Shown here piece by piece: positions 40,690 through 49,713 of a stretch of DNA of 64,000 bases. The stretch spans positions 216,228-280,227 of the forward strand of contig CAZCZE010000049.1 in NCBI GenBank assembly GCA_964503125.1. The letters run 5' to 3'. The DNA is from FEN-1219 sp964503125 (GTDB lineage Bacteria; Pseudomonadota; Gammaproteobacteria; Steroidobacterales; Rariloculaceae). The notes beneath the pieces are model-generated. The model made no database searches. It saw nothing but the letters and a program-made list of their open reading frames with translations, and was not told the DNA's origin. Each line of letters begins with the position of its first letter. Position 1 is the first letter of the stretch. The translations under genes were made by a program, and so were the position numbers.

Positions 40690-41418
40690 CTAACGCGACG
40701 GCGCCGACGCGGGCTCGGGCCGCAAGTGGTAGTTGAAAGCCGCGCCGTGGCTGCGCGCGTTTGCCCAGATCACGAGCAACTCTTCGAGCGTGTTCGCGAA
40801 CCGCAGCGGCCCGAGATCGACGGGCTCGAGCCCCATGCCCTCGATGAGCTCGGCGACCGTGGCGCGCGCGGCCGCATCGTCGCCGACGATCGGAATCGAC
40901 ACGGGGCCGCCCGAACTCTGCGGATCCACCATCTTGCTCCAGTTCAGTGTGTTGAACGCCTTGACGACTTTGGCGCCCGGCGCCGCGGCTTGAATGAGCT
41001 CGGCGTTGCTGCCGCCCGGCACGTCGTGGTTCGCGTAGCCGTCGGGGGAACTGCGATTCAAGCGGTTCGTGGGATCGATGATGATTTTGCCCGAGAGGTC
41101 GCCCAAGCTCTGCGTAATCTGCACGGCGAGGTTACCCGGCACCGCGAGCAGCACGATGTCGGCGCCCTTGACCGCCTCGGGTTGCGTCGTCGCGGTGGCG
41201 CCGTGGCCGGTCTTCGCGACGAGATCCGTGACGTCCTGCTCGGTCGGCGTGCGCGAGCCGTAGACGATCGTGTGGCCGAGGGCCGCGAACTCGGGCCCGA
41301 GCGCCGAGCCGACGTTACCCGTGCCGATGACGGCGATCTTCGCCGCCTGCGCGGGCAGCGCGAGCGTGAGCAACAGCGGCACGAGTCCGGCCGCGACGAG
41401 TCTTGGTGAATTGCGCAT
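40690..41418 (-). CDS. F420/NADP-reductase-like protein with a signal peptide
   Basis: 242 residues. The first 25 residues are a Sec-type signal (LVAAGLVPLLLTLALPAQA) directly joined to a Rossmann fold of the NADP-dependent F420 reductase group: KIAVIGTGNVGSALG, the SRTP loop after the second strand, DIVLLAVPGN, IIIDPTNRLNR and KAFNTLNWSKM. Relatives are normally cytoplasmic, so export of an NADP-binding protein is unusual. It may use a different ligand in the periplasm, or the helix may be an uncleaved anchor. Confidence 0.85.
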   Translation of the reverse strand: MRNSPRLVAAGLVPLLLTLALPAQAAKIAVIGTGNVGSALGPEFAALGHTIVYGSRTPTEQDVTDLVAKTGHGATATTQPEAVKGADIVLLAVPGNLAVQITQSLGDLSGKIIIDPTNRLNRSSPDGYANHDVPGGSNAELIQAAAPGAKVVKAFNTLNWSKMVDPQSSGGPVSIPIVGDDAAARATVAELIEGMGLEPVDLGPLRFANTLEELLVIWANARSHGAAFNYHLRPEPASAPSR

Positions 41419-41469
41419 CGTGGATCCCCTATTGCTATTTCGACGGCGGCTCGCCGCTTGCCGGCGACT

Positions 41470-42021
41470 TTAGCGGAAATCGAGCCCGGACGGCCACGGC
41501 CCGGGCTTGCGCTCTTGCCGCTGCCGGCGCAGGTGCTCGCGCGCGTCGCGCTCGAGGCGTTGGCGGATCACGCGCAAGACATGGATAACGGTGCCCATTT
41601 CCCGGTCGCCGAGGCCATTGAGGAGCGTGACGAGCCAGCCGGACTCCGCGAGGCGCTGCGCGGCAAGCTCGGCGCGACCGCGCTCAGTGACCAGCGCTTG
41701 CAGGATACGTCGGTCCTGGTGGTTGGGGACGAGCTCGATGTACTCCGCACGAGCGGCCTCGTGGGCGAGCACGTGAGCAACCTGCTTGCGCACGCCGAGG
41801 GCACGCGCGAGGTCGGAGATGGAGAGACAATATTGTGAACGTGCGACGGCGGTCAGCACGCGCCACGGCCCTGTGGTTCTAAAAACGGGGTCGCCCCACT
41901 GCGTGCGCGCTGCGTTGATGCGCTCCGCGGCTCGCGTGATCTCGTCGATGAGCTCGTCCGCGGCGAGCCGCCGGCGGTTGACGCGCGGCCGTGAAATTGT
42001 TGGCTCCGGTGGCGCACCCAT
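41470..42021 (-). CDS. MarR family transcriptional regulator
   Basis: 183 residues from ATG 42021; an upstream start at 42102 would add residues that do not belong to the family. Winged helix: TTGPWRVLTAVARSQYCLSI, the recognition part DLARALGVRKQVAHVLAHEA and the wing LVPNHQDRRILQALVTERGR. A dimerisation helix pair encloses it. The long basic tail (RLERDAREHLRRQRQERKPG) is unusual. No operator was identified. The quinoprotein gene starts its own transcript in the same direction upstream; 42103-42249 has no gene. Confidence 0.85.
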   Translation of the reverse strand: MGAPPEPTISRPRVNRRRLAADELIDEITRAAERINAARTQWGDPVFRTTGPWRVLTAVARSQYCLSISDLARALGVRKQVAHVLAHEAARAEYIELVPNHQDRRILQALVTERGRAELAAQRLAESGWLVTLLNGLGDREMGTVIHVLRVIRQRLERDAREHLRRQRQERKPGPWPSGLDFR

Positions 42022-42249
42022 GCGCACCACACTACCCCCCGAGCAAACGTCAGGTCTCGCGACGAATCTCCATTGATCGTCCAGAAAAAAGACGATCGGC
42101 ACCCGAAAGTCCGTGCTCCTGACGGTGCGCCAAGGGACCCATACACCCCTACCTCAACCCGCCCGTCGGCTCTTGCAAGCATGGCAAACCGACGGCGAAG
42201 TCGCGGATCTCCGCCGACCGCCCGTCGGCTCGAGCAACGCGCCGCGCCC

Positions 42250-43476
42250 TTACTCGCCCGGCTCGAGCCGGATGATTGCCCCGTCGGGCTGCCCGCTGCC
42301 GTAGCGGACCTCGGTCGACAGATAGACATATCCATCCGGTCCGATCTCGACGTCGCGGAAACGCACGCCGAGCTCGTCGAGAAACTCCTCGCGGCGTAGC
42401 GGTTGGCCCTGCTCGTTGAACGGCATGCGCTCGACGTGCTGGCCGCTCAGGGCGCCAATGATCAAGCTGTTCTGCCACTGCGGGAATTTGTCGCCGGTAT
42501 AGAACGCCATGGCGGCCGGGCTGATTTGCGGCACCCAGAAGATCACCGGCTGCTCCATGCCCTCGCGATGCCAAGCCTGGTCCGAGACGAGCGTACCCGA
42601 GTAGTTGCGGCCCTGCGAAACTAGCGGCCAGCCGTAGTTGGCGCCGGCTTTAAGGATATTGACCTCGTCGCCGCCCTGCGGGCCGATCTCCATCTGCCAG
42701 AGCTCGCCGGTCACGGGGTGGAAGCGCAAACCGTAGCTGTTGCGATGGCCGTACGTGAAGATCTCCGGCTTCGCACCGGCGCGGCCGACGAACGGATTAT
42801 CGGCGGGCACCGTGCCGTCGTCTTTCAAGCGCAGAATCTTGCCCGTGTGATCGGCGAGGCTCTGCGCGCGAAGGCGGATGCTGTTGTCGTCCTGCCGACC
42901 GCAGCAGAGGCGGTCGCGGTCGCCGACGCTCGCATAGAGCGTCTTGTCGGGGCCGAACTCCATGCGGCCCGTGTACGCCATGCGCGCGTTTTCCCACGCA
43001 TCCGCGACGAAGATCTCTTTCGCGTCGACGAGCTTGGCGCCGTCGAGGCGGCCGCGCGAGATGCCGAGCGTCTGGCGTTGATCGTCGCCCTTCAGGTACG
43101 ACACGTAGACGAGCTGGTTCGTCGCGAAGTCGGGATGCACGACGACGCCGTGCAGGATGTCGTTGCCGGTCGGCGACGGCGGCATCCACACGGGCTCGGG
43201 CAGGAGCTTGCCGCCTTGAATCATGCGCAGCTTGCCGTTGCTCTCGGTGACGAGCAGGTCGGAGGTGCCCGGGATGAACACGATGTCCCAAGGCGCCACG
43301 AGGCCGTCGGTGACGAGCGCGACGCGGATTTTCTGCCGCCCGGCCTGGAGCGTGAGCGGCGCGCCTGGCTTCGGCAGCAGCACGGGAGCGGCCGCGGGCG
43401 GCTGCGCGAGCGCCGCGCCTTGCACGATCAAACCGAAGGACACGGCGGCCCCGAACCAGGTCGACTGCGACTTCAT
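42250..43476 (-). CDS. PQQ-dependent sugar dehydrogenase, second copy
   Basis: 408 residues; start at 43476 with a signal peptide (SFGLIVQGAALAQPPAA). Blades of the soluble aldose dehydrogenase type: LVAPWDIVFIPGTSDLLVTE, GNDILHGVVVHPDFATNQLV, FTYGHRNSYGLRFHPVTGEL and MEIGPQGGDEVNILKAGANY, then GWPLVSQG. A Cys pair (DRLCCGRQDDN) is an insertion not seen in the copy at 37650. The two share architecture but are clearly divergent and probably differ in substrate. Confidence 0.9.
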   Translation of the reverse strand: MKSQSTWFGAAVSFGLIVQGAALAQPPAAAPVLLPKPGAPLTLQAGRQKIRVALVTDGLVAPWDIVFIPGTSDLLVTESNGKLRMIQGGKLLPEPVWMPPSPTGNDILHGVVVHPDFATNQLVYVSYLKGDDQRQTLGISRGRLDGAKLVDAKEIFVADAWENARMAYTGRMEFGPDKTLYASVGDRDRLCCGRQDDNSIRLRAQSLADHTGKILRLKDDGTVPADNPFVGRAGAKPEIFTYGHRNSYGLRFHPVTGELWQMEIGPQGGDEVNILKAGANYGWPLVSQGRNYSGTLVSDQAWHREGMEQPVIFWVPQISPAAMAFYTGDKFPQWQNSLIIGALSGQHVERMPFNEQGQPLRREEFLDELGVRFRDVEIGPDGYVYLSTEVRYGSGQPDGAIIRLEPGE

Positions 43477-43608
43477 TGGCTTCCCCCCGAAGGCGTTCTT
43501 ATTGCGACGACGGACCGATGCTACCGCCCGAACCGCGCCGCCGCCATCCGTAGTGGGCGCAACGGCGCGGTTGAGTCGGGCCGCAGCCGCGGGCATGCTG
43601 CGCCGCCT

Positions 43609-45069
43609 ATGCGCGCGCCCATCGCCCTGTCGAAGACCAAGCTGCTGTCGTTACGGCAATGCCCGCGCAAGCTCTGGCTCGAGACCTACAGCCCCGAGCT
43701 CGAGGAGCCGGCGACCGAACGCGCCGCGTTGCGCGCGACCGGCAACGTCGTGGGCGCCCTCGCGCGCCGGCTCTACGGGCCCGGGCCCGTCGTGAGCTTC
43801 GAGCGCGGGCTGCGCGCCGCGATCGACGCCACGCGCGCGCTCGTCGCGGCCGGCGGCCGCGAGCCGATCTTCGAAGCCACGTTCGATCACGACGGCGTCA
43901 GCGTCCGCATCGACGTGCTCGAGCGCAGCGAATCGAATCCTAAGCTCATCGAGGTCAAGGCCGCGGCGCACGTCAAGGAGCACTACCTCGACGACTGCGC
44001 GATCCAAGCCTGGGCGCTCGCGAAGAACGGTCTTACGGCCCGGCAAGTCGCCGTCGCGACGCTCGACACGAGCTTCGTCTACTTAGGCGACGGCCGCTAC
44101 GACGGCCTGCTCGTCGAGACCGACGTGACCGAGGAGATCGCAGACCTTGTGCCGCTCGTGCCGGGCTGGGTCGCGGAGGCGCGCCGCACGCTCGCTGATC
44201 TCGACGAGCCCGCGATCGCCGTGGGCCCGCATTGCGGCGCGCCGCACGACTGCGAGTTCTACGGCCACTGCGCGCCACCGGCCGGCGAGTACTCCGTGTT
44301 CGCGCTCGGCGGCAAGAAGGCCAAGCTCTACGCACTGCTGCACGCGGGCTATCGCGATCTGCGCGACGTGCCCGAGGTCGAGCTCGCGAACGACTCGCAG
44401 CGGCGAATCTGGGAGCAGACGCGCGCGGCGAAGCCGTACGTAGGCGTCGAGCTGCGCGCGCTCGTGGCCGCGCTCGAGTTCCCACGCTACTACCTCGACT
44501 TCGAGACGGTGGGCCCGGCCGTGCCGATCTTCGCCGGCACGCGGCCCTTCGAGGCGCTGCCGTTTCAGTGGTCGTGCCACATCGAGCGCCGCCGCGGCGA
44601 GCTCGAGCACGCCGAGTTCCTGGGCCTTGGGGCCGAGCCGCCGATGCGCAAGGTGGCCGAGAGCTTGCTCGCGACACTCGGCACCGCGGGGCCGATCGTC
44701 GTCTACACGCCGTACGAGCGCCGTGTGCTCAACGAGCTCGCGGCGCGCTACGCGGACCTTGCACCCGGGTTGCAGGCGCTCGCCGCGCGTATCGTCGATC
44801 TGCACCCGCCGACGCGCGAGCACTACTACCATCCCGCGATGCGGGGCTCGTGGTCGATCAAGGCCGTGCTGCCGACGGTCGCGCCCGATCTCTCCTACGA
44901 GACGCTCGGCGAGGTGCGCGACGGGCTCGCGGCGCAGACCGCCTATTTCGAGGCGATCGCGCCCGAGACGAGCGAGTCGCGCCGCGCGGCACTGCGCCGC
45001 GCGCTGCTCGACTACTGCCGGCAGGACACGCTCGCGCTCGCGCGACTCGTCGGTTTCTTCAGCCGCTGA
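43609..45069 (+). CDS. DUF2779 protein: Cas4-like nuclease plus DEDD exonuclease
   Basis: 486 residues. The N-terminal half is a PD-(D/E)xK/Cas4-like domain: Cys18 (LSLRQCPRKLWLETY), the PIFEATFDHDGVSVRIDVLE and KLIEVKAAAHVKEHYLDD catalytic motifs, and three more Cys in HCGAPHDCEFYGHC that could complete an iron-sulfur cluster. The C-terminal half is a DEDD 3'-5' exonuclease-like domain: YYLDFETVG, PIVVYTPYERRVLNELA and LLDYCRQDTLALARLV. A conserved bacterial family with unproved function in nucleic acid processing. A similar pairing occurs in the larger protein at 49714. Confidence 0.87.
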   Translation: MRAPIALSKTKLLSLRQCPRKLWLETYSPELEEPATERAALRATGNVVGALARRLYGPGPVVSFERGLRAAIDATRALVAAGGREPIFEATFDHDGVSVRIDVLERSESNPKLIEVKAAAHVKEHYLDDCAIQAWALAKNGLTARQVAVATLDTSFVYLGDGRYDGLLVETDVTEEIADLVPLVPGWVAEARRTLADLDEPAIAVGPHCGAPHDCEFYGHCAPPAGEYSVFALGGKKAKLYALLHAGYRDLRDVPEVELANDSQRRIWEQTRAAKPYVGVELRALVAALEFPRYYLDFETVGPAVPIFAGTRPFEALPFQWSCHIERRRGELEHAEFLGLGAEPPMRKVAESLLATLGTAGPIVVYTPYERRVLNELAARYADLAPGLQALAARIVDLHPPTREHYYHPAMRGSWSIKAVLPTVAPDLSYETLGEVRDGLAAQTAYFEAIAPETSESRRAALRRALLDYCRQDTLALARLVGFFSR

Positions 45070-45133
45070 TTCCCGCGCCGCCGCGACGGGACTACACTAG
45101 GCCCGAAATCGAGTTCCGTCAGAGGTTTACCCC

Positions 45134-46234
45134 ATGACACGTCACACCGCACTGTTCGTCTTGGCTGCCGTTGCCTCGACCGCCGGCCACGAGGCCCGCG
45201 CGCATCACGCGTTCGCGACGGAGTTCGACGCGAGCCTCACGGGCGAGGTCAAGGGCCAAGTCACGCGCGTCTGGTGGCAGAACCCGCACATCCGCTACGA
45301 CGTGGCCATGAAGATGCCCGACGGCTCGACCGAAATCTGGGCGCTCTTGCCGCCCGGCAATCTGCCGACGTACCGGCGCGAGAACTGGACGGAGCAGACG
45401 ATCCAAGCCGGCTTTGAAGTCACGGCCACGGGCAACTTGGGACGCGACAACACCAAGAAGCTCTACGCCACGTGCATCAACGTGGGCTCGGGCCCCGAGA
45501 AGGGCCGCCAGCTCGGCCGCTGCGCGACGAGCGGCACGGTCACGCAAGTCACGGCCGATCCCAACGTCGACTACACGATCACGGCCAACGACTACGAGGT
45601 CGACATCTCGGGCTACTGGGACAACCGCTATCGCTTCCAGGTCACGGTCGACGACTTCCAGCCGAAGCCGATGCCGATGACCGCCGCGACGGCTGCGACC
45701 TACCAAGCGCGCAAGTACGGCGACGATCACGTGCTGCGCTGCTTGCCGCCCGGCTTGCCGCGCATCTTCGGCTCGCCCTACCCCATGCAGGTCGTCGACG
45801 CCGGCACGCACTACCTCATGGTGTTCATGCAAGACAACACGCCGCGGCGCATCTTCATGGACGGCCGCAAGCCGCCCGCTGAGCAGCCGCTGACGGCGAT
45901 GGGCTTCTCGACGGGCCAATGGGAAGGACGCACGCTCGTCATCGAGACCACGATGCTCTTGCCGGGCTGGCTCGACGGCTCGGGTTATCCGCTCACGGGC
46001 GGCGACGCCACGCGCATCGTCGAGCGTTGGACGCCCGCGGCCGACGGCCTGACGATGGAGCGCATCATGACGGTCCACGACTTAGGCTACACGGCGCCGC
46101 TCGTGCGCACGCGCGGCTCGCAGCGCGGCGACGCTGCGATCGGCCTCATCGAGAGCGAGCCCTGCGACGCGCGCCCGTTCTTGAACGAGCTGCTCGAGCG
46201 CGGCGAGCTCGAAGAACGCCTACGCCCCGAGTAG
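45134..46234 (+). CDS. Secreted DUF6152-type protein, second copy
   Basis: 366 residues. Signal peptide: HTALFVLAAVASTAGHEARA. The mature chain begins HHAFATEFDASLTGEVKGQV and TRVWWQNPHIRYDVAMKMPD, the DUF6152 signature, and continues with YEVDISGYWDNRYRFQV, QWEGRTLVIETTMLLPGWLD and ERWTPAADGLTMERIMTVHD. It shares its plan with the protein at 36543. The MazG-like gene converges on it, 3 bases away. The role is unknown. Confidence 0.82.
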   Translation: MTRHTALFVLAAVASTAGHEARAHHAFATEFDASLTGEVKGQVTRVWWQNPHIRYDVAMKMPDGSTEIWALLPPGNLPTYRRENWTEQTIQAGFEVTATGNLGRDNTKKLYATCINVGSGPEKGRQLGRCATSGTVTQVTADPNVDYTITANDYEVDISGYWDNRYRFQVTVDDFQPKPMPMTAATAATYQARKYGDDHVLRCLPPGLPRIFGSPYPMQVVDAGTHYLMVFMQDNTPRRIFMDGRKPPAEQPLTAMGFSTGQWEGRTLVIETTMLLPGWLDGSGYPLTGGDATRIVERWTPAADGLTMERIMTVHDLGYTAPLVRTRGSQRGDAAIGLIESEPCDARPFLNELLERGELEERLRPE

Positions 46235-46237
46235 CGC

Positions 46238-46594
46238 TCAGTCGTACTCGTTGTACTTGCGCGAATCGCCGCGCACGCGCTCGGCCGGGTACTTCCGCTC
46301 GTTCAAAGCGATCTTGTCCTCGGCGGCCTCGAGCAGATCCACGCCGAGCGTGTCGGCCATCCGCAAGAGATAGATGAACACGTCCGCGAGCTCGAGCCGC
46401 ACGCGCTCGCGCCGCTCGCCGTCGAGCTGCCGGCTTTGCTCCTCCGTGAGCCACTGAAACTCTTCGACGAGCTCCGCGGCTTCGACGGACAGCGCCATCG
46501 CGAGATTCTTCGGCGAGTGAAATTGCTGCCAGTCGCGTGCCGCGGCGAACTCGGCGAGTCGTTGTTGCAACGCGCGCAGCGCTTCGGCTGACAT
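46238..46594 (-). CDS. MazG-like nucleotide pyrophosphohydrolase
   Basis: 118 residues, the length of single-domain dCTPase/iMazG proteins. The metal-binding motifs are present: SVEAAELVEEFQWL (ExxxE) and RLELADVFIYLLRMADTLGV (ExxD), with KYPAERVRGDSRKYNEY at the end. It hydrolyses non-canonical or excess nucleoside triphosphates to monophosphates. It is cytoplasmic, with no partner gene nearby. 46595-46711 shows no gene. Confidence 0.92.
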   Translation of the reverse strand: MSAEALRALQQRLAEFAAARDWQQFHSPKNLAMALSVEAAELVEEFQWLTEEQSRQLDGERRERVRLELADVFIYLLRMADTLGVDLLEAAEDKIALNERKYPAERVRGDSRKYNEYD

Positions 46595-46711
46595 GGTCCG
46601 TCCTCCCCGCGGCCGGGCTGCCGCCCGTCGCTACGGACGAGTATCCCACAGCCCCGGCAAACCCCGGTCACCGCGACCGCGGTGCGAAACCCGCCGCGGA
46701 GGGCTCGGCGC

Positions 46712-48367
46712 TTACCTCGTGGACAGCGACGAGTCCGCGCTCAACCAGCCCGAATACAAGCTCACGCTCTTCCCGGCTCGATCCAGAACGGGGCGGGATT
46801 CACGATCCTTGATGGTAGCCATGCCAACCCTTTCGATCTCCGCTCGCGGGTACCTTCGATTGAGGGCCGCCGTGATCTGCACGACGGGTGCGGCTTGATT
46901 CAAGGGGATGGTGAGTACCTCGCGACCCGCCGCCACGATCGCGCCGCCGCTGTCGAGCAATACCCAGTACCCTGAGTTCTCGGGCGGTGGTGTGGAGAAA
47001 ACGTTCGCGAAATAGCGTTCGGCTATTCGGCGGTCGATGTCTTCCGAAGGGTTCGAGTCAGCCGCCGCAAGCGCGCTCGGGGTACCGTAAATGCTGATCC
47101 TAATCGGCCTCAGCGCCAGATTCGTGGCCGTCTCGATTTCGCAGGGACTTTTCCCTTCCAGAATATCGAGGCATATGGCAAAGAAATAGGATGGACCGCT
47201 CGGCATCACGCTAATTGGCTCACCGGGCCTTTCCATCCTTTCAATGGTGCTCCGCTGCAAAGCGCCGGATTCGTCAAAGAACAGGTCGACGATGGCGAGC
47301 TGCCGCTCGTTGTTTCTGATCTCGTTGCCGTAACGCTCTACGACAATTGGAGCCACGGCACGCAGCAGGTTGGGCGGAGCCTCTGCCGATGTGAGACCGG
47401 CGGGCCGCGGCTTGATCAGAGCGTCGGCCTCCGGCGCATTCACCGCGCACGCAGTGACCAGCAGCGCGGCTGCCACCGGCGTGCTCAGCGCAACAGCCGT
47501 CCATCCGCGTCGATTCTTTCTGCTCATCATGATTCGGATCCTCCGTTCGAGCTGTGTAACCGGCTCGATCAGGGCGATGGCCGAGATCGGCATTCTCGTT
47601 CGGCGCTGCTGCACCTCGAGCAACGCTTCCGCGTAGGCCGTTTCCGGCGTCGCATCACGCAGAACTCGCGCATCGCAATCGATCTCGATCGCCGAGCGCA
47701 ACCGGCGCAATTGCCACCACAGGGGCAGATTCCAGGGCGCGGCCGCCGCGAGAAAGAGCGCGGCAAACAGTGTCAGCTGGTCACGCGCGTCGATGTGCGC
47801 ACGTTCGTGCCTCAGCACGAGCTGCCGAAGGGACGCGTTCGCATCGAGCAACCATCGCGGCACGATGATCTGTGGACGAAAAAATCCGAACACCGCGGGC
47901 CCGTATTCGTCGAGGACTCGTACCTCAACACCCTCGAGGACCCGTTTTTCCGCGCGACTCACCTTACGTCGTAAGGATTGCCACGAGAGGAAATAGAGCG
48001 CGCAGATAGACGCGGACGTCACCATCCAAGCGACGGCAAACGGCGCGCTCAATTCGTCCCAGTCCGGCCACGCAAACAGTGGCTTTTGGATTTCTATCGC
48101 GGTCGCACTCAGCGAATCAGCGGGCCCCGTCGGGCCACCTGCCGGCGTTCCAATGATGATTCGTGGCGACGACTCGACGCTCCGTCCGTCGGAGCCCGCG
48201 TCCGTGAGCACTGTGTAGGCCGGGAGAGCCAGCGACAGCAGCAGCGCGGCCAGCCAAACGAAGCGGCGCGGGAGTCGCAGCTCCGAGAGGATCCTCTCCG
48301 ACGTCAACGCCGACGCGCTGAGAAGGACCGCGACGACCAGCGAGTAGAGCATCACGGTTGGTGTCAT
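46712..48367 (-). CDS. BlaR1-like M56 metallopeptidase, membrane protein
   Basis: 551 residues. Three or four helices lie in the N-terminal part (MLYSLVVAVLLSASALTS, RFVWLAALLLSLALPAYTVL, FAVAWMVTSASICALYFLS). The M56 domain carries the zinc motif HERAH at 187-191 (LRQLVLRHERAHIDARDQ) and a later EIDCDARVLR. A further helix (AVALSTPVAAALLVTACAV) precedes a periplasmic C-terminal domain of about 240 residues that contains a TonB-like region (AQRSTIERME pattern), not a penicillin-binding domain. It overlaps the BlaI gene by 4 bases. The ligand sensed is therefore probably not a beta-lactam. Confidence 0.9.
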   Translation of the reverse strand: MTPTVMLYSLVVAVLLSASALTSERILSELRLPRRFVWLAALLLSLALPAYTVLTDAGSDGRSVESSPRIIIGTPAGGPTGPADSLSATAIEIQKPLFAWPDWDELSAPFAVAWMVTSASICALYFLSWQSLRRKVSRAEKRVLEGVEVRVLDEYGPAVFGFFRPQIIVPRWLLDANASLRQLVLRHERAHIDARDQLTLFAALFLAAAAPWNLPLWWQLRRLRSAIEIDCDARVLRDATPETAYAEALLEVQQRRTRMPISAIALIEPVTQLERRIRIMMSRKNRRGWTAVALSTPVAAALLVTACAVNAPEADALIKPRPAGLTSAEAPPNLLRAVAPIVVERYGNEIRNNERQLAIVDLFFDESGALQRSTIERMERPGEPISVMPSGPSYFFAICLDILEGKSPCEIETATNLALRPIRISIYGTPSALAAADSNPSEDIDRRIAERYFANVFSTPPPENSGYWVLLDSGGAIVAAGREVLTIPLNQAAPVVQITAALNRRYPRAEIERVGMATIKDRESRPVLDRAGKSVSLYSGWLSADSSLSTR

Positions 48368-48738
48368 GCATCGCCCCCCTTGGCCGGCCGATCCAACAAG
48401 CGCCGGATGCGAAGGAGCTCCTCATCGGTCAGCCTTTCATCGGTCACGAGATGAGTGAGCAGCAACTCGGTCGATCCCTTGAAGAGCTTGTGCGACAGCG
48501 CTTGCAACGCGCTCTTCCGAGCGACGTCGCGCGAGACCGTGGCGCTATAGCGATGGGCGCGGCCCTCTTCGCGATGATCGACGTAACCCTTGTCTTCGAG
48601 CGTGCGAAGAATGGTCAGCACCGTCGTGTAGGCCAGCTCGTCGTTCAGGAATTCCCGTACTTCGGCTACGGTCGAGGCGCCTCGCTCCCACAGGGCTTCC
48701 ATGAGATCGGCTTCGCGATTGGTCAGCGAGATTTCCAT
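48364..48738 (-). CDS. BlaI/MecI/CopY family repressor
   Basis: 124 residues. Winged helix with LTNREADLMEALWERGASTV, AEVREFLNDELAYTTVLTIL, RTLEDKGYVDHREEGRAHRY, then the family's protease-sensitive region and dimerisation tail. In the BlaI/BlaR1 scheme the membrane peptidase triggers cleavage of the repressor and releases the operon. Two dyads just upstream (48751-48768 and 48796-48809) are its probable operators. Confidence 0.93.
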   Translation of the reverse strand: MEISLTNREADLMEALWERGASTVAEVREFLNDELAYTTVLTILRTLEDKGYVDHREEGRAHRYSATVSRDVARKSALQALSHKLFKGSTELLLTHLVTDERLTDEELLRIRRLLDRPAKGGDA

Positions 48739-48750
48739 TACGCCGCCCCT

Positions 48751-48768
48751 CTACTAGATTTATAGTAG
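48751..48768 (-). promoter_or_regulatory. Probable BlaI-type operator 1
   Basis: CTACTA, 6 bases, TAGTAG: a perfect dyad 13 bases before the repressor start codon. The TACTA/TAGTA halves are like the TACA/TGTA sites of BlaI-type repressors. Confidence 0.6.
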
Positions 48769-48795
48769 TAAACAGCGGATCTCGGGTGGCTGTCA

Positions 48796-48809
48796 ACTAT
48801 GGTCATAGT
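48796..48809 (-). promoter_or_regulatory. Probable BlaI-type operator 2
   Basis: ACTATG, GT, CATAGT: a second perfect dyad 27 bases beyond the first, placed where the -35 region of the repressor promoter would be. From here to 48973 no gene is seen. Confidence 0.5.
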
Positions 48810-48973
48810 AGGCAGCCAAGGGCGACGGCGATTCAGACGAGCTTCAGTCGCATCATGACGGCAGCCGACCCCACGGTGGGGCCGCCCGTTGCCGCCGCAG
48901 ACCAGCTTGACGTTCTCGGCTCAAAGCACGAGATACGGGCGCGCCCGATTGCGCGGCCCTTGTCGTTCTCGAG

Positions 48974-49357
48974 TTAGCGCGAGCCGATCGGCGCGCAGCG
49001 GCGTTCGGTTGTGGTAACCGTTCTCTGCTCCGCGCGATTGTCCTGGATTTCTTCCTGGACTTTGCGGCCGATCACCGCGCCTACCGCAGCACCCACGGCC
49101 GTCGTGATGTCGCGATCGCCGACGTCCTTGCCCACGGCACCGCCGACCACCGCGCCGCCCACAGTTCCAGCGATGCGGTGCGGGTCGGCTGGATCGGCCA
49201 CCGTGGCGACCTCCTCGTCCCAGCATTCGTCCTCGACGTTCGGAGCGGCGCTCGACTGCTCCGCATCTTGTCTGCCGAGAAACGAATAGCCCGCGACTGA
49301 GCCGGCCACCGCCACACCAACGCCCGCGACCACGCCAATCAACATCGATTTGTTCAT
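48974..49357 (-). CDS. Glycine-zipper protein (copy A)
   Basis: 127 residues. An N-terminal helix (SMLIGVVAGVGVAVAGSVAG) anchors or exports it. A conserved CWDEEV block precedes a glycine-zipper module (GGAVVGGAVGKDVGDRDITT, then AVGAAVGAVIGRKVQEEIQD). The ending is TTTERRCAP. It is closely related to the protein at 53399 in both protein and DNA, but in opposite orientation. The start overlaps the stop of the small lipoprotein gene by 4 bases. Glycine-zipper proteins of this kind are envelope-associated, with no defined reaction. Confidence 0.85.
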   Translation of the reverse strand: MNKSMLIGVVAGVGVAVAGSVAGYSFLGRQDAEQSSAAPNVEDECWDEEVATVADPADPHRIAGTVGGAVVGGAVGKDVGDRDITTAVGAAVGAVIGRKVQEEIQDNRAEQRTVTTTERRCAPIGSR

Positions 49358-49560
49358 TCGGTTAGCTCCTCTGTCGCATCGTCGATGCCCTCGCGCACGT
49401 CGTCGATCGCATCATCGACCTGGTTGCCGAGCGTTTCGCCGCCATTCCTGGCGTCTTCGAACGCCTCGTCGATTTCTTCTCCGGCGCGCTCCAGCGGGCC
49501 TTGCCGTTCGCACGCGACGTAGAGAGGTAACGTCATGAGTAATACTGCAAGCAGTTTCAT
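49354..49560 (-). CDS. Small acidic lipoprotein
   Basis: 68 residues. Lipoprotein signal: LLAVLLMTLPLYVAC. The mature chain of about 51 residues is a single acidic helix (ERAGEEIDEAFEDARNGGET, then DDAIDDVREGIDDATEE). Short helical lipoproteins of this type line the inner face of the outer membrane. It overlaps the glycine-zipper gene, so the two are made together. Confidence 0.8.
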   Translation of the reverse strand: MKLLAVLLMTLPLYVACERQGPLERAGEEIDEAFEDARNGGETLGNQVDDAIDDVREGIDDATEELTE

Positions 49561-49713
49561 AAAATTCTCACCGTGTCGTAAACACCCGCGCGAGACTTGC
49601 GAGGGCGACGCTTCGTTTCTTCAACGGCGAACAGTAACGCCGCGCGTCGCGCACGTCCGTACGCTGGCGCGCTTACCGCTCTAAAGAGCCTCCGGAGCCC
49701 TTATGATCGCGCT

